48,668 nucleotides of DNA from Fusobacterium perfoetens (GCF_021531595.1 NZ_JADYUD010000015.1:1-48668); one strand, 5' to 3'; positions 7,649 to 17,943 are shown, counted from the first letter of the stretch. A program made the numbers and translations. The notes: generated by a model from the sequence alone, not told the origin.

Positions 7649-8927
7649 ATAGAAATCCTTTGTATTCTTTCATTACTAAGTGGGCATCTATTTGCTGAAC
7701 TGTATCTAGTGCAACCCCTACAACAATTATTATTCCTGTTCCCCCAAAGAAAACTGGAAGTCCTGCTGCTGTAAAGACTATTATAGGAAGTATACAGATT
7801 GCTGCAAGGAAGATTGCTCCTCCCCAAGTTATCCTTGTAACAACTCCCTCTAGATATTCAACTGTTTCTAATCCTGGTCTTATACCAGGAATAGTTCCAC
7901 CACTCTGTTTTAAGTTATCAGCAACTTTTTCTGGATCAAACATAATAGATGTATAGAAAAATGAGAAGAATATAATTATTAAAGCATAAAGCACCATGTA
8001 AACAGGATGTTTACTGTCAAAGAATAAAACTAAATAATCTCTGAACGGGAATGTTGCAGGTAATGATCTTATAAGCAATGATGGTATCATCATCATTACT
8101 GATGCAAAGATTACAGGCATTACTCCTGCAGTATTAAGTTTTAAAGGAATATAGGAATTTTGAGCCATTCCTCCTCTTCCACCAAATCCTTTTCCAACAT
8201 AGTGAACAGGGATTTTTCTTTGACCAAGCTGGAATAAAACTATTCCACCTACAACTACAACAGCTGCTGCTGCAACTGCTAGAAGTATAGGTATTAAAAA
8301 TTTACTTTCTTTCATTATCTGCATAGTCTGAACTATGTTTGACGGACCTCTTGAAATAACATTTAAGAATATTAAAAGAGAAACTCCGTTTCCTATTCCG
8401 TTAACTGATATCTGTTCTCCAACCCACATAAGGAACACTGTTCCTGCTGTTAAGATTGTGATTGTAACCAACATGAATCTTAATCCAGGATCGATTACTA
8501 ATCCAGAAGATGTAAGCCACACACATACCCCAATACCCTGCATAATCGCAATAAGGATTGTCACATATCTCGTCCACTGACTTATTTTAGCTCTTCCTGA
8601 TTCTCCCTCTTTTTGAATTTCTTCAATTTTCGGAATAATAACAGCAAGTAAACTAAATACAATAGACGCATTGATATATGGAACAATTCCTAATGCAAAT
8701 ATAGATATTCTCTGGAAGGCTCCTCCCGAAAACATATTGATAAACCCTAAAAGGTCGTTCTGAGCTGTCATTGCTGACAGTCTTTCAATATCAATTCCTG
8801 GAGCAGGGATATAAGTCCCCACTCTAGCAACTAGGAACATCAACAAGGTAAAAACGATTCTAGCTTTTAATTCAGGAATCTTCATGATTCCTCTTAGTTT
8901 AGCGTTAAAGCTTTCCATTAAAGTCAA
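7647..8927 (-). CDS. secY: Preprotein translocase subunit SecY
   Basis: Ten-helix channel protein of the Sec translocon in the inner membrane, partner of SecE and SecG. Recognisable blocks are the N-terminal RVGTYIPAPGID (about residues 35-46), the plug and TM2 region GGAFQRISIFALGI, the cytosolic loop GIGNGVSLLIF, and the C-terminal region from IPGIRPG through TxYLExVVTRITWGGA. It is 426 aa, full length. GAGGTG is 7 nt before the TTG at 8927; an in-frame ATG at 8918 is 16 nt away and less likely. It is the last gene of the ribosomal operon; the adk-map-infA-rpmJ-rpsM genes that often follow are not here. Confidence 0.96.
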   Translation of the reverse strand: MTLMESFNAKLRGIMKIPELKARIVFTLLMFLVARVGTYIPAPGIDIERLSAMTAQNDLLGFINMFSGGAFQRISIFALGIVPYINASIVFSLLAVIIPKIEEIQKEGESGRAKISQWTRYVTILIAIMQGIGVCVWLTSSGLVIDPGLRFMLVTITILTAGTVFLMWVGEQISVNGIGNGVSLLIFLNVISRGPSNIVQTMQIMKESKFLIPILLAVAAAAVVVVGGIVLFQLGQRKIPVHYVGKGFGGRGGMAQNSYIPLKLNTAGVMPVIFASVMMMIPSLLIRSLPATFPFRDYLVLFFDSKHPVYMVLYALIIIFFSFFYTSIMFDPEKVADNLKQSGGTIPGIRPGLETVEYLEGVVTRITWGGAIFLAAICILPIIVFTAAGLPVFFGGTGIIIVVGVALDTVQQIDAHLVMKEYKGFL

Positions 8928-8955
8928 AGTTTTTCACCTCGCTTATAATCAATAA

Positions 8956-9435
8956 TTACTTATTGTTTTTAGCTACATCAGCAAAAGTTTTAACCTCAAT
9001 GATTTCTACTGAACCACCTTTTTCTTCAATTGCTTTTTGAGCACTTTTAGAAACTTTGTGAGCTTCTACTGAAATTTTCTTTTCTAAGTTTCCGTTTCCA
9101 AGAACTTTTAATCCATCTAGTAATTTACTTACTAATCCAGTTTCTAATAAAAGTTCAGGAGTAACAACTGTACCTTCTTCAAATCTATTTAATACATCTA
9201 AATTAATAATAGCGTATTCTTTCTTGAATGGATAGTTGCTGAATCCTCTTTTTGGAGTTCTTCTGATGATAGGCATTTGTCCACCTTCAAAACCAGGTTT
9301 AGTTCCTCCACCAGCTCTTGATTTTTGACCGTTGCTTCCTTTACCAGCAGTTTTTCCTAATCCTGAAGATTCTCCTCTTCCAACTCTTTTTCTAGCTTTT
9401 CTTGGTACAGAAGGTTTTAATTCATTTAATTCCAT
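8956..9435 (-). CDS. rplO: 50S ribosomal protein L15
   Basis: Large-subunit protein that binds 23S rRNA near the base of the central protuberance. The basic Gly-rich N-terminus ([18 protein letters not shown], then GFEGGQMP) is diagnostic; the C-terminal globular domain includes GLKVLGNG. The 159-aa length is slightly long for the family because of the Lys/Asn-rich tail. Its GGAGGTG ribosome-binding site lies inside the end of rpmD, only 4 nt separate the genes, and translation is probably coupled. Confidence 0.97.
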   Translation of the reverse strand: MELNELKPSVPRKARKRVGRGESSGLGKTAGKGSNGQKSRAGGGTKPGFEGGQMPIIRRTPKRGFSNYPFKKEYAIINLDVLNRFEEGTVVTPELLLETGLVSKLLDGLKVLGNGNLEKKISVEAHKVSKSAQKAIEEKGGSVEIIEVKTFADVAKNNK

Positions 9436-9439
9436 GTTA

Positions 9440-9622
9440 CTATTGCACCTCCTCTACATCAAGCAGGTAAGAAACTTGAGCAATTTTTCCCATTAATTCT
9501 GGAGTTGCTTCATGTTCTACCACGCTATTCATCTTCTTAAGCCCTAGCGACTTTACAGTAGCTATATGGTTAGGCTTTCTTCCTATTATACTTTTTGCAA
9601 GTCTTATTCTAACCTTTGCCAT
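9440..9622 (-). CDS. rpmD: 50S ribosomal protein L30
   Basis: 60-aa bacterial-type L30. The N-terminal strand ([17 protein letters not shown]) and the [12 protein letters not shown] block identify it. It binds helices of 23S rRNA at the subunit back. It lies 13 nt after rpsE, in its normal place between rpsE and rplO. Some bacteria lack this gene. Confidence 0.96.
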   Translation of the reverse strand: MAKVRIRLAKSIIGRKPNHIATVKSLGLKKMNSVVEHEATPELMGKIAQVSYLLDVEEVQ

Positions 9623-9635
9623 TTCTTCAAACCTC

Positions 9636-10139
9636 CTAGCTTAAGATTTCCTTAACAGTTTTTCCTCTTAATTCTGCTACTTCTTCAGCAGTTCTTAATC
9701 CTCTTAAGCCTTCAATAGTAGCTTTTGCAACGTTATGTTTGTTTTTAGATCCTTTAATTTTAGTTAAGATGTTATGAACTCCTACTAATTCAAGGATTTC
9801 TCTGCATGAAGAACCAGAAATTACCCCAGTACCTTCGTATGCAGGTGCCATCCATATAGATGTTGCTCCCCATTTTCCAACAGTTTCGTGAGGAATTGTT
9901 CTTCCTTTAAGAGAAACATCTATCATGTTTTTCTTAGCAGCAGCAACAGCTTTTCTGATTGCATCAGGAACACCGTTAGCTTTTCCTAAACCAATTCCTA
10001 CTTTTCCTTCTTTATTTCCAACAGCAGCTAAAACAGAAAAAGATATAGTTCTTCCTCCTTTAGTTGTCTTAGATACTCTAGAAATTTTTAATAATTTTTC
10101 TGCAAATTCTTTTTCTTCTCTATCCATTAACTTAGACAA
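9636..10139 (-). CDS. rpsE: 30S ribosomal protein S5
   Basis: Small-subunit protein at the mRNA entry side, important for decoding accuracy. The dsRBD-like N-terminal domain ([19 protein letters not shown]) and the [15 protein letters not shown] block are typical, followed by the conserved C-terminal motif region [18 protein letters not shown]. It is 167 aa. AGGAGG lies 7 nt upstream of the TTG at 10139; the in-frame ATG four codons later is too far, so TTG is the start. Confidence 0.97.
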   Translation of the reverse strand: MSKLMDREEKEFAEKLLKISRVSKTTKGGRTISFSVLAAVGNKEGKVGIGLGKANGVPDAIRKAVAAAKKNMIDVSLKGRTIPHETVGKWGATSIWMAPAYEGTGVISGSSCREILELVGVHNILTKIKGSKNKHNVAKATIEGLRGLRTAEEVAELRGKTVKEILS

Positions 10140-10164
10140 GTGAAATCCTCCTCTCTAAAAGAAA

Positions 10165-10533
10165 TTAGAAGTTTAATCCGTTTTCTCTTGCTGATTCTGC
10201 AAGAGCGGCAACTCTTCCTGTATAAATGTATCCTGATCTGTCAAATACGACATTTTTTATTTCTTTTGCTACAGCTCTTTCTGCTAATAGTTTTCCAACT
10301 AATTTAGCTGCTTCTACATTTCCACCGTTTGCGATTTGAGCTTTTAACTCTTTATCAACAGTTGATGCAGAAACTAAAGTTACTCCGTTAACATCATCTA
10401 TTAACTGAGCAAACATATTAGTGTTTGATCTATATATAGAAAGTCTTGGTCTTTCAGCTGTACCAGAAATTTTAGTTCTGATTGATAAGTGTTTTCTATC
10501 TCTAACAGCTTGTCTATTTACCTTTTTAAACAA
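10165..10533 (-). CDS. rplR: 50S ribosomal protein L18
   Basis: 5S rRNA-binding protein of the central protuberance, partner of L5. The motifs [20 protein letters not shown] and the C-terminal [17 protein letters not shown] are diagnostic. At 122 aa it is complete. AAGGAGGT lies 7 nt before a TTG start codon at 10533. It stands between rplF and rpsE as in nearly all bacteria. Confidence 0.97.
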   Translation of the reverse strand: MFKKVNRQAVRDRKHLSIRTKISGTAERPRLSIYRSNTNMFAQLIDDVNGVTLVSASTVDKELKAQIANGGNVEAAKLVGKLLAERAVAKEIKNVVFDRSGYIYTGRVAALAESARENGLNF

Positions 10534-10561
10534 CTCACTTACCTCCTTTTTGAGCTATATC

Positions 10562-11095
10562 CTACGATTTTTTACCTTCTTTTCTTCTTATTACTTCATC
10601 AGCATATTTAACTCCTTTTCCTTTATAAGGCTCTGGAGCTCTCTTAGATCTGATGATAGCAGCTACTTGACCAACAACATCTTTCTCAATTCCTTCTACT
10701 ATGATAGTAGTATTTTTCTCAACTGCGAAAGTGATGTTAGGAACTTCATCAATAATAACTGGATGAGAATATCCTAAAGCTAATTCTAATCCTTTACCTT
10801 TTAATGCTGCTCTGTATCCAACCCCTACTAGGTTAAGAACTTTTTTGAACCCTTCACTTACACCAACAACCATGTTATGGATAAGTGCTCTTGTAGTTCC
10901 ATGTAAAGCTCTCATTTCTATTGAATCATTTGGTCTAGTAACAACTACATGACCATCTTCTAAAGCTATTGTTAAATTTTTGTTAAATTCTTTTGTTAAA
11001 GTACCTTTAGGCCCTTTTACAGTAACTTTATGACCGTCAACTGTAACAGTAACCCCAGCAGGTACCACTATAGGTTTTTTACCTATTCTTGACAT
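10562..11095 (-). CDS. rplF: 50S ribosomal protein L6
   Basis: Protein of the factor-binding region near the sarcin-ricin loop. The N-terminus [17 protein letters not shown] and the C-terminal [10 protein letters not shown]-like block (here [16 protein letters not shown]) are characteristic. Two L6 alpha/beta domains fill the 177 aa. The ATG is preceded by AGGAGGTG. Confidence 0.98.
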   Translation of the reverse strand: MSRIGKKPIVVPAGVTVTVDGHKVTVKGPKGTLTKEFNKNLTIALEDGHVVVTRPNDSIEMRALHGTTRALIHNMVVGVSEGFKKVLNLVGVGYRAALKGKGLELALGYSHPVIIDEVPNITFAVEKNTTIIVEGIEKDVVGQVAAIIRSKRAPEPYKGKGVKYADEVIRRKEGKKS

Positions 11096-11119
11096 TTAAT
11101 GGACACCTCCTAGTTTATT

Positions 11120-11515
11120 TTACCATACGAATGCAAGGATTTCTCCACCTACATTTTCTTTTCTTGCTACTCTATCAGTAACAATTCCTTTTGATGTAGA
11201 TACGATAGCAATCCCAAGACCTGAAAGTACTCTTGGTAATTCGTCTACTGGTGCGTAAACTCTTCTACCTGGTTTAGATATTCTCTTTAATCCTTTGATT
11301 ACTCTTTCTTTTCCTGCATATTTTAAGTAAACTCTTATATTTTTTACGTTACCATCAGTTATAACTTTATAGTTAGCGATATAACCTTCTTCTTTTAAAA
11401 TCTTAGCTATTGTAAGTTTTAAGTTTGAATAAGGAACATCAACTTTCTCATGCATAACTGCGTTAGCATTTCTTATTCTTGTCAACATATCTGCGATTGG
11501 ATCTGTTAAAAACAT
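11120..11515 (-). CDS. rpsH: 30S ribosomal protein S8
   Basis: Binds the central domain of 16S rRNA early in 30S assembly; in enterobacteria it also represses the spc operon. The N-terminal [14 protein letters not shown] and the C-terminal [19 protein letters not shown], ending in FVW, identify it; it is 131 aa. Whether it autoregulates here cannot be told; no S8-like target helix was recognised near rplE. Confidence 0.97.
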   Translation of the reverse strand: MFLTDPIADMLTRIRNANAVMHEKVDVPYSNLKLTIAKILKEEGYIANYKVITDGNVKNIRVYLKYAGKERVIKGLKRISKPGRRVYAPVDELPRVLSGLGIAIVSTSKGIVTDRVARKENVGGEILAFVW

Positions 11516-11554
11516 TTACTATAATCCTCCTTCCATATCAATAAAACGTGCTTT

Positions 11555-11842
11555 CTACCAAGATGATTTTTTAACACCAGGTATAACTCCAGCACCTGCT
11601 AATTGTCTGAATTTTACTCTAGACATTCCGAATTCTCTCATGAATCCTCTTGGTCTTCCGTCTAATTGACATCTGTTTCTTTTTCTTACTGGTGATGAGT
11701 TAGCTGGAAGTTTAGTTAATTCAAACATAGCTTCTTGATCTCCCTCAAGCACTCTTTTCTTTAATTCAGCTCTTTTAGCTGCATATTTATCACAAAGTTC
11801 CGCTCTTTTTATATCTCTAGCGATCATTGACTTTTTAGCCAT
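11555..11842 (-). CDS. rpsN: 30S ribosomal protein S14, zinc-independent long form
   Basis: Head protein of the small subunit. At 95 aa and without the paired CxxC motifs of the short zinc-binding S14, it is the long C-minus type; its two Cys (CDKY and RNRCQL) are not spaced as a zinc ribbon. The C-terminal [17 protein letters not shown] is diagnostic. Being zinc-free, it needs no zinc-starvation paralogue in the operon. Confidence 0.97.
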   Translation of the reverse strand: MAKKSMIARDIKRAELCDKYAAKRAELKKRVLEGDQEAMFELTKLPANSSPVRKRNRCQLDGRPRGFMREFGMSRVKFRQLAGAGVIPGVKKSSW

Positions 11843-11862
11843 TAATTCTCCTCCTCTAACTA

Positions 11863-12414
11863 TTACTTTTTAAAAGGCATTCCGAAAGCCTTAAGTAAAG
11901 CTCTTCCTTCTTCATCTGTTCTAGCAGAAGATACTATTGTGATAGACATACCTTGTAGTTTATCTACTTTATCGAATTCAATTTCAGGGAAAACTAATTG
12001 ATCTCTTAATCCTAAAGAGTAGTTTCCTCTTCCGTCAAATGAGTTTGAAGGAACTCCTTCAAAATCTCTTACTCTTGGAAGAACTACATTTACTAATCTA
12101 TCTAGAAAATCATACATTCTTTCTTTTCTTAAAGTAACTTTTGCTCCGATTGGCATTCCTTCTCTTAATTTGAATCCAGCCTCTGACTTCTTAGCTTTTC
12201 TTACTAATGGTTTTTGTCCAGTGATGATACCTAAATCGTTCATCGCTGCATCTATTAATTTCGCGTTTTGAGTAGCTTCTCCAACTCCCATATTAACGAT
12301 AATTTTTTCTAATGTTGGACATTCCATGATATTCTTTAAATCTAATTCTTTCATTAGATTTTCTCTTATAACTTCATCAAATAATTTGTGATATCTAGAA
12401 ACGTATTTAGACAC
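11863..12414 (-). CDS. rplE: 50S ribosomal protein L5
   Basis: 5S rRNA-binding protein contacting the P-site tRNA. The motifs [34 protein letters not shown] and the C-terminal [15 protein letters not shown] are diagnostic. It is 183 aa. The start is GTG at 12414 with GGAGG 9 nt upstream; no ATG lies before the conserved N-terminal helix. Confidence 0.97.
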   Translation of the reverse strand: MSKYVSRYHKLFDEVIRENLMKELDLKNIMECPTLEKIIVNMGVGEATQNAKLIDAAMNDLGIITGQKPLVRKAKKSEAGFKLREGMPIGAKVTLRKERMYDFLDRLVNVVLPRVRDFEGVPSNSFDGRGNYSLGLRDQLVFPEIEFDKVDKLQGMSITIVSSARTDEEGRALLKAFGMPFKK

Positions 12415-12432
12415 TTACGTTATCCTCCTCTC

Positions 12433-12774
12433 TTATAGAACTTCTCCAGACACTTTTGAGTATCTAACTTTTTTACCATCCACTACTTTGTATCCAACTC
12501 TTGTTGGTTTTCCAGCTTTCGCATCAAAAAGCATTACTTTTGATGAGAATATTGGAGCAGGTTTAGTTACAACTCCACCTTGTGGGTTTGTCTGAGATGG
12601 TTTCATGTTTTTAGTAACTACATTTACATCTTCTACAACTATTTTTCCTTTTTTAGGGAATACTTTTAAAACTTTACCAGTTTTACCTTTATCTTTACCA
12701 GAAATTACATATACTGTATCTCCTGTCTTCACATGAAGTGATGCAGGAACGAATTTAATTTTAGGTTTAGCCAC
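12433..12774 (-). CDS. rplX: 50S ribosomal protein L24
   Basis: Assembly-initiator protein near the exit tunnel. It has a KOW motif at about residues 15-45 ([20 protein letters not shown]) and the [17 protein letters not shown] block. It is 113 aa. The start codon is GTG at 12774, preceded by GGAGG at 7 nt. It sits between rplN and rplE as expected. Confidence 0.96.
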   Translation of the reverse strand: MAKPKIKFVPASLHVKTGDTVYVISGKDKGKTGKVLKVFPKKGKIVVEDVNVVTKNMKPSQTNPQGGVVTKPAPIFSSKVMLFDAKAGKPTRVGYKVVDGKKVRYSKVSGEVL

Positions 12775-12790
12775 TTCTTAGCCTCCTCTC

Positions 12791-13159
12791 TTAGATTACT
12801 TCTGGAGCTAGAGAAACTATTTTCATAAAGTTTTTAGCTCTTAGCTCTCTTGCAACAGGCCCGAATATTCTTGTTGCCTTTGGTTCATTATTGTTATTAA
12901 TTATAACACCAGCGTTATCATCAAATTTTATATATGATCCGTCTTCTCTTCTTAATTCTTTTCTTGTTCTTACAATAACTGCTTTAACTACGTCACCTTT
13001 CTTAACGTTTCCACCAGGTATTGCTTCCTTTACTGAGCATACAACTATGTCCCCGATTTTTCCAAATCTTTTTTTAGTTCCACCAAGAACTCTTATGATC
13101 ATTAATTTTTTTGCACCTGAGTTGTCTGCAACGTTAAGGATAGTTTGTTGTTGTACCAT
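12791..13159 (-). CDS. rplN: 50S ribosomal protein L14
   Basis: Subunit-interface protein that contacts the 30S subunit and is the docking site of RsfS. The motif region [19 protein letters not shown] and the C-terminal [24 protein letters not shown] are diagnostic; 122 aa is the standard length. The start is ATG with AAGGAGG upstream. Confidence 0.98.
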   Translation of the reverse strand: MVQQQTILNVADNSGAKKLMIIRVLGGTKKRFGKIGDIVVCSVKEAIPGGNVKKGDVVKAVIVRTRKELRREDGSYIKFDDNAGVIINNNNEPKATRIFGPVARELRAKNFMKIVSLAPEVI

Positions 13160-13192
13160 TAAAATATCCTCCTTCCAAAATTATATTGGATT

Positions 13193-13444
13193 TTATTTAG
13201 CTCTTTCTAATACTTCAACTAATCTCCATCTTTTATCTCTAGATAAAGGTCTAGTTTCCATTATTCTTACTCTATCTCCAACTTGAGCTACATTGTTTTC
13301 ATCATGAGCTTTAAACTTTGTTGTCTTTTTAACTCTTTTTTTGTAAATAGGATGTAAATCCATTGTAGCTATTGAAACAACTATAGTTTTTTCCATTTTA
13401 TCAGAAACAACTATACCTTCTCTTACTTTTCTATCGTTTCTCAA
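13193..13444 (-). CDS. rpsQ: 30S ribosomal protein S17
   Basis: OB-fold primary 16S rRNA-binding protein. The motif [11 protein letters not shown] and the block [20 protein letters not shown] identify it; it is 83 aa. The start is TTG at 13444 with GGAGGT 8 nt upstream. It is in its usual place between rpmC and rplN. Confidence 0.96.
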   Translation of the reverse strand: MRNDRKVREGIVVSDKMEKTIVVSIATMDLHPIYKKRVKKTTKFKAHDENNVAQVGDRVRIMETRPLSRDKRWRLVEVLERAK

Positions 13445-13485
13445 GATTTTGACCTCCTCTTCTTAAGAATCATCTCTAAAATATA

Positions 13486-13668
13486 TTATCTTTCATTTAA
13501 AATTGTGTTCATTCTTGCAATTTCTCTTCTAACTTCTCTGATCTTAGCAGTGTTAGTTAATTGTCCTAATGAAAGTTGAAATTTTAGGTTGAATAATTCT
13601 TCTTTAAGTTCTTTGCACTTAACTACTAAGTCTTCAGTAGACATTTCTCTTATATCCTTAGCTTTCAT
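13486..13668 (-). CDS. rpmC: 50S ribosomal protein L29
   Basis: Small helical-hairpin protein beside the polypeptide exit tunnel, part of the trigger-factor/SRP docking site. The pattern with [20 protein letters not shown] and the C-terminal [14 protein letters not shown] is typical. It is 60 aa. The ATG overlaps the rplP stop by one base (TAATG), so the two are translationally coupled. Confidence 0.95.
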   Translation of the reverse strand: MKAKDIREMSTEDLVVKCKELKEELFNLKFQLSLGQLTNTAKIREVRREIARMNTILNER

Positions 13669-14090
13669 TATTTATCACCGCCATTCTCTCTTTTTACTAT
13701 CTTACATCTGATAGGAAGTTTCATAGAAGCTTTTCTTAAAGCTGCCATAGCTAGTTCTTCACTAACTTGAGAAACTTCAAACATTATTCTTCCAGGTTTA
13801 ACTACGCAAACCCAACCTTCTACTGCCCCTTTACCTTTACCCATTCTCACTCCAGCTGGTCTAGATGTGATTGGTTTATCAGGGAATATTCTTATGAATG
13901 TTTTTCCTTCTCTTTTGAATGTTCTGTTGATTCCGATTCTGCATGATTCTATTTGTCTGTTAGTAATCCATGCAGGTTCAAGAGCTTGAAGTCCGTAGTC
14001 ACCGAATGCTACTGTATTTCCTCTTTGAGCAGAACCTTTCATTCTTCCTCTAAACATTTTTCTATGTTTTGTTCTTTTTGGCATTAACAT
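13668..14090 (-). CDS. rplP: 50S ribosomal protein L16
   Basis: Protein near the A-site and peptidyl transferase centre, needed for late 50S assembly. The N-terminus [15 protein letters not shown], the [16 protein letters not shown]-like block and the [12 protein letters not shown] motif are diagnostic; it is 140 aa. The start at 14090 keeps the family's MLxPKR form and has GGAGGGG 10 nt upstream; a second ATG at 14084 is less well placed. Confidence 0.97.
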   Translation of the reverse strand: MLMPKRTKHRKMFRGRMKGSAQRGNTVAFGDYGLQALEPAWITNRQIESCRIGINRTFKREGKTFIRIFPDKPITSRPAGVRMGKGKGAVEGWVCVVKPGRIMFEVSQVSEELAMAALRKASMKLPIRCKIVKRENGGDK

Positions 14091-14092
14091 GA

Positions 14093-14749
14093 TTACGCTT
14101 CCCCTCCTTCTTTCTTAGTTGGAAGTACTTCACCATTAAATATCCATACTTTAATTCCTAATGCTCCATAAGTTGTATGAGCTGTTGCTGTTGCATAATC
14201 GATGTCAGCTCTTAGTGTATGTAAAGGAACTTTTCCTTCAACAACCCACTCAGATCTAGCGATTTCTGCACCATTAAGTCTTCCAGAAACCATAACTTTA
14301 ATTCCTTTAGCTCCAGATTTCATAGCTCTCATAACTGCTTGGTTTACTGCTCTTTTATAAGCAACCCTTCTTTCAATTCCACCAGCAATATTTTCTGCTA
14401 CTAATACTGCATCTTTATTAAAGTTTTTAACTTCTTGAACTTTAACTAATACTTTTTTACCAGTTAAAGCTTCTAATTTAGTTCTTAATTCTTCTATTTC
14501 AGCACCTTTTCTTCCGATAACAATTCCAGCTTTAGCAGCATGAACTATTACTACTACATGTGAAGGTGATGTTCTTTCTATATTTACTTTAGATATTCCA
14601 GCATGGAAATAAGTTTTCTTAACAAACTCTCTGATTTTTACATCTTCATGGAAGTACTTAGCGTATTCCTTTTTGTCTGCATACCAGTTAGAGTCCCAAG
14701 ATCTTGTAATTCCAAGTCTTAATCCTCTAGGGTCTACTTTTTGTCCCAC
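14093..14749 (-). CDS. rpsC: 30S ribosomal protein S3
   Basis: Head protein at the mRNA entry channel with helicase-associated activity. The N-terminus [15 protein letters not shown] and a KH domain with the GRKG loop at about residues 78-81 are visible; the C-terminal S3 domain includes [14 protein letters not shown]. It is 218 aa. The start is GTG with GGAGG 7 nt upstream. It is only 2 nt from rplP. Confidence 0.98.
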   Translation of the reverse strand: MGQKVDPRGLRLGITRSWDSNWYADKKEYAKYFHEDVKIREFVKKTYFHAGISKVNIERTSPSHVVVIVHAAKAGIVIGRKGAEIEELRTKLEALTGKKVLVKVQEVKNFNKDAVLVAENIAGGIERRVAYKRAVNQAVMRAMKSGAKGIKVMVSGRLNGAEIARSEWVVEGKVPLHTLRADIDYATATAHTTYGALGIKVWIFNGEVLPTKKEGGEA

Positions 14750-14771
14750 AGTTTTACCTCCTTAACTAATT

Positions 14772-15104
14772 CTACTTTTCAGATACTCCCACGATAACAT
14801 GAGCTGTTGGTTTTCTTATGATGTCTGCTCTTCCCATTGCTCTTGGGCTTATTCTCTTAAGAGCTGGACCATCGTTTATCATGATAGTAGATATAACTAA
14901 TTTTTCGTCATCTAATTTTGCGTTATGTGTAGCATTAGCTATAGCTGATGCTAATGTTTTCTTTATAATTCTAGCTGCTTTCTTATTTGTATATTCTAAA
15001 ATATCAAGAGCTTCTAGAGCTGATTTTCCTCTCACTAAGTCAGCTACTAATCTAGCTTTTCTTGGAGACATTCTCACGAATCTAGTACTTGCTTTAACTT
15101 CCAC
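14772..15104 (-). CDS. rplV: 50S ribosomal protein L22
   Basis: Globular domain plus a long beta-hairpin that lines the exit tunnel; macrolide resistance mutations in other species map to that hairpin. RFVRMSPRKARLVADLVRG at the N-terminus and the hairpin tip region PALKRISPRAMGRAD identify it. It is 110 aa, without insertions in the tunnel loop. The start is GTG at 15104 with GGAGG upstream. Confidence 0.97.
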   Translation of the reverse strand: MEVKASTRFVRMSPRKARLVADLVRGKSALEALDILEYTNKKAARIIKKTLASAIANATHNAKLDDEKLVISTIMINDGPALKRISPRAMGRADIIRKPTAHVIVGVSEK

Positions 15105-15157
15105 TAGTTTCTCCTCCTTTTCTTAATTATATTTATCTAAAATATTATTAATTTTTA

Positions 15158-15430
15158 TTATTTTTTACCAGTTTTTGTATGTCCGTGGTAAGTTCTTGTA
15201 GGTGCAAACTCACCTAATTTGTGTCCTACCATTTGTTCAGTTACATATACAGGTATATGTTTTTTCCCGTTGTAAACTCCAAAAGTTAATCCTATGAAGT
15301 TAGGGAATATAGTTGATCTTCTTGACCAAGTCTTAATAACTGCTTTTAAGTTGTTAGCAGCTACTGCTTCTTCAACTTTTTTCATTAAGTGATGGTCGCA
15401 GAAAGGTCCTTTTCTAAGTGATCTAGCCAT
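15158..15430 (-). CDS. rpsS: 30S ribosomal protein S19
   Basis: Head protein that contacts the A-site and the intersubunit bridge. The blocks [35 protein letters not shown] and [16 protein letters not shown] are diagnostic; it is 90 aa. It lies 24 nt after rplB. Confidence 0.98.
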   Translation of the reverse strand: MARSLRKGPFCDHHLMKKVEEAVAANNLKAVIKTWSRRSTIFPNFIGLTFGVYNGKKHIPVYVTEQMVGHKLGEFAPTRTYHGHTKTGKK

Positions 15431-15454
15431 TGCCTATTAAACCTCCTCTCGAAA

Positions 15455-16285
15455 TTACTTGTCGTTTCTTCTTCTTACTATAAACTTATCAGATGTTTTT
15501 CTTCCTCTTGTTTTAACACCAAGTGCTGGTTTACCCCAAGGAGTTAATGGGCTCTTTCTTCCTACTGGAGCTTTACCTTCTCCTCCTCCGTGAGGGTGAT
15601 CACAAGGGTTCATTGCAGATCCTCTAACATGAGGTCTTTTTCCCATAAGTCTATTTCTTCCAGCTTTTCCGATTGACACTAGGCTGTGCTCTGCGTTTCC
15701 TACTTCACCGATTGTAGCTGTACATTCTCCGTGAATTAGTCTTAATTCTCCTGATGGTAATTCAACGTGACAGTAAGTTCCTTCTTTAGCAACAAGTCTT
15801 GCTGCAGTTCCAGCAGATCTTACTAATTGTCCACCTTTTCCTCTTTGAAGTTCAATGTTGTGAATTTGTGTTCCAACAGGCATTTCTTTTAATTTAAGAG
15901 CGTTTCCAACTTTAATTTCTGCGTTAGAACCGTTCATTACAACATCTCCAACTTTTAATCCTTTAGGTGCTAAGATATATGCTTTAGCTCCGTCAGCATA
16001 ATGTAAAAGAGCGATGTTTGCTGTTCTGTTAGGGTCGTACTCAATAGTAACAACTCTTGCAGGTATATCTAATTTGTTTCTTTTGAAATCTATAATTCTG
16101 TAAAGTCTTTTATGACCTTTTTGTCTATTAACATTTGTTCTGTGCCCGTAGTTATCTCTACCGTAAGCAGATTTTAAAGGTACAGTTAAAGACTTTTCAG
16201 GTCTTACCTTACTTAATTCAGGTACAACAAGTCTTGACATATGTCTAACTCCGTCACTTGTTGGTCTCATTTTCTTTATAGCCAT
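15455..16285 (-). CDS. rplB: 50S ribosomal protein L2
   Basis: Universal protein close to the peptidyl transferase centre and needed for subunit association. The N-terminal KPTSPG-type start is shortened here ([15 protein letters not shown]). The RNA-binding domain contains [19 protein letters not shown], and the functionally important His lies in the C-terminal [18 protein letters not shown] stretch. It is 276 aa. The ATG has GGAGG upstream. Confidence 0.98.
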   Translation of the reverse strand: MAIKKMRPTSDGVRHMSRLVVPELSKVRPEKSLTVPLKSAYGRDNYGHRTNVNRQKGHKRLYRIIDFKRNKLDIPARVVTIEYDPNRTANIALLHYADGAKAYILAPKGLKVGDVVMNGSNAEIKVGNALKLKEMPVGTQIHNIELQRGKGGQLVRSAGTAARLVAKEGTYCHVELPSGELRLIHGECTATIGEVGNAEHSLVSIGKAGRNRLMGKRPHVRGSAMNPCDHPHGGGEGKAPVGRKSPLTPWGKPALGVKTRGRKTSDKFIVRRRNDK

Positions 16286-16340
16286 TTGTAATAACCTCCA
16301 AATTTTCTATTAGACCTATAACTATCTTTAGCCGTTTTTA

Positions 16341-16625
16341 TTATACTTCTTTGAAATATGAAATTGTTCCTGAAGCTAATTCTACGATTGCTTTCTTTTT
16401 AGCTTGAGTTTTGTATAATTTCATACCATGTCTTTTTGTTACAGGTTTGATGTTTACTGTTGCAACGCTTGCAACTTTAACGTTGAATATTTCTTCTACT
16501 GCTTTTTTAATCTCTATTTTGTTAGCTTTTCTATTTACTTCAAAAGTGTATTTATTGTTGTTTCTTCTAAGTAATTCAGTTTTTTCAGTAATTAGAGGCT
16601 TTCTGATGATCTCATAAGCTGTCAT
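16341..16625 (-). CDS. rplW: 50S ribosomal protein L23
   Basis: Exit-tunnel protein that docks trigger factor and SRP. The motifs YEIIRKPLITEKT and FEVNRKANKIEIKKAVEEIF are diagnostic; it is 94 aa. Its ATG overlaps the last base of the rplD stop codon, so the pair is translationally coupled. Confidence 0.97.
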   Translation of the reverse strand: MTAYEIIRKPLITEKTELLRRNNNKYTFEVNRKANKIEIKKAVEEIFNVKVASVATVNIKPVTKRHGMKLYKTQAKKKAIVELASGTISYFKEV

Positions 16626-17257
16626 TATCCAAGCACCTCCTCAATTGTAGCTAATGCTTCTTTAGTAATGATAACTTTATTTTGTTTTAGTAACCAGTAA
16701 ATTCCTAATTCGTTAGGTTGGAATACAACTGCGTTCTCTAAGTTTCTAGCTGATAAGAATAAGTTGTAATCACCTTGTTCTGTTAAGTCATTTACTACAA
16801 ACATTTGTTTTGTGTTAGCTTCTAAAGCTTTTGTTAATGCAACTATAGTTTTAGTTTTTGGAGTTTCCATCATTCCATCTAATACAACAATTTCTCCAGC
16901 AGCAACTTTTGCAGATAATGCAGATTTAAGTGCTAATACTCTTGTCTTTTTGTTTACTTTTTTCTCGTAACTTCTAGGGCTTGGTCCAAATACAACTCCT
17001 CCACCTACCATGTGAGGTGCTCTTATTGTACCTTGTCTAGCTCTACCAGTTCCTTTTTGTTTAAATGGCTTTCTTCCTCCGCCTCTAACCATAGATCTAG
17101 TCTTAGTAGATGCACTTCCTTGTCTAGCTGCAGCTAATTCTGCTACAAGAACTTCGTGTAAAACAACTTTATTAGGTTCTATACCAAATATTGCGTCGTT
17201 TACTTCAACAGTTCCAGTTTGTGCTCCTGCTAAGTTATATATGTTTAAAACCGCCAT
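16625..17257 (-). CDS. rplD: 50S ribosomal protein L4
   Basis: Protein with a long tunnel-lining loop; in E. coli it represses the S10 operon by acting on its leader. The loop region at about residues 45-100 contains [20 protein letters not shown], then [13 protein letters not shown], with the expected arginines. It is 210 aa. Autoregulation here is possible, and a structured spacer before rplC is described separately, but no direct similarity to the E. coli leader is seen. Confidence 0.97.
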   Translation of the reverse strand: MAVLNIYNLAGAQTGTVEVNDAIFGIEPNKVVLHEVLVAELAAARQGSASTKTRSMVRGGGRKPFKQKGTGRARQGTIRAPHMVGGGVVFGPSPRSYEKKVNKKTRVLALKSALSAKVAAGEIVVLDGMMETPKTKTIVALTKALEANTKQMFVVNDLTEQGDYNLFLSARNLENAVVFQPNELGIYWLLKQNKVIITKEALATIEEVLG

Positions 17258-17287
17258 TTTTTTCCTCCTTCCGTTCTACTAACCTTA

Positions 17288-17914
17288 TTATTTTTTTATA
17301 GCTGGTCTTACAACAAGGTAACCGTTTTTAGCTCCAGGTACTGCACCTTTTATTAAGATTACATTGTTTTCAACATCTAATTTAACTACTTTTAAGTTTT
17401 GAACTGTTACAGTAGCATTTCCATATTGTCCAGCCATTCTTAATCCTTTTAATACTTTTCCAGGCCATGAAGATTGTCCGATAGATCCTCCAAGTCTGTG
17501 GTTTCTTGAAACCCCGTGAGACGCTCTGTTTCCACCGAAGTTATGTCTTTTCATAACCCCTGATGTTCCTTTACCTTTTGAAGTTCCTGTAATATCTACG
17601 AACTCAACACCATTTAGAACATCAACTTTAATTTCTTGTCCTAACTCATATCCTTCAACTGAGTCAACTTTTAGTTCTTTAACAAATCTTAATGGTTTTA
17701 CACCAGCTTTATTAAAGATACCCATCATTGGTTTAGTAGAATTTTTTTCTTTTTTCTCATCAAAACCAAGTTGTAATGCTGTATAACCTTCACCTTCTAC
17801 TGTTTTCTTTTGTAAAACAAAGTTTGGTCCAGCTTCTACAACTGTTACTGGAACGAACTTTCCATCTTCAAAGATTTGAGTCATTCCGATTTTTTTTCCT
17901 AGAATTCCTAACAT
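17288..17914 (-). CDS. rplC: 50S ribosomal protein L3
   Basis: Early-assembly protein whose central extension reaches the peptidyl transferase centre. The motifs LGKKIGMTQIFED, the extension with RASHGVSRNHRLGG and GQSSWPGKVLKGLRMAGQYG are typical, including the conserved glutamine that is methylated in some bacteria. It is 208 aa. GGAGG lies 7 nt before the ATG. Unlike in most S10 operons, 170 nt separate it from rpsJ. Confidence 0.98.
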   Translation of the reverse strand: MLGILGKKIGMTQIFEDGKFVPVTVVEAGPNFVLQKKTVEGEGYTALQLGFDEKKEKNSTKPMMGIFNKAGVKPLRFVKELKVDSVEGYELGQEIKVDVLNGVEFVDITGTSKGKGTSGVMKRHNFGGNRASHGVSRNHRLGGSIGQSSWPGKVLKGLRMAGQYGNATVTVQNLKVVKLDVENNVILIKGAVPGAKNGYLVVRPAIKK

Positions 17915-17943
17915 TTGTTATAACCTCCATCAAATAATATATT

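Noticed and set aside
7525-7827. Minus-strand open frame of 100 codons rich in Ser, Asn and Cys
   Set aside because: It overlaps secY and its terminator in another frame and has no family resemblance.
12891-13286. Plus-strand open frame of 131 codons antisense to rplN/rpsQ
   Set aside because: It is the reverse of two clear ribosomal protein genes and contains no recognisable domain.
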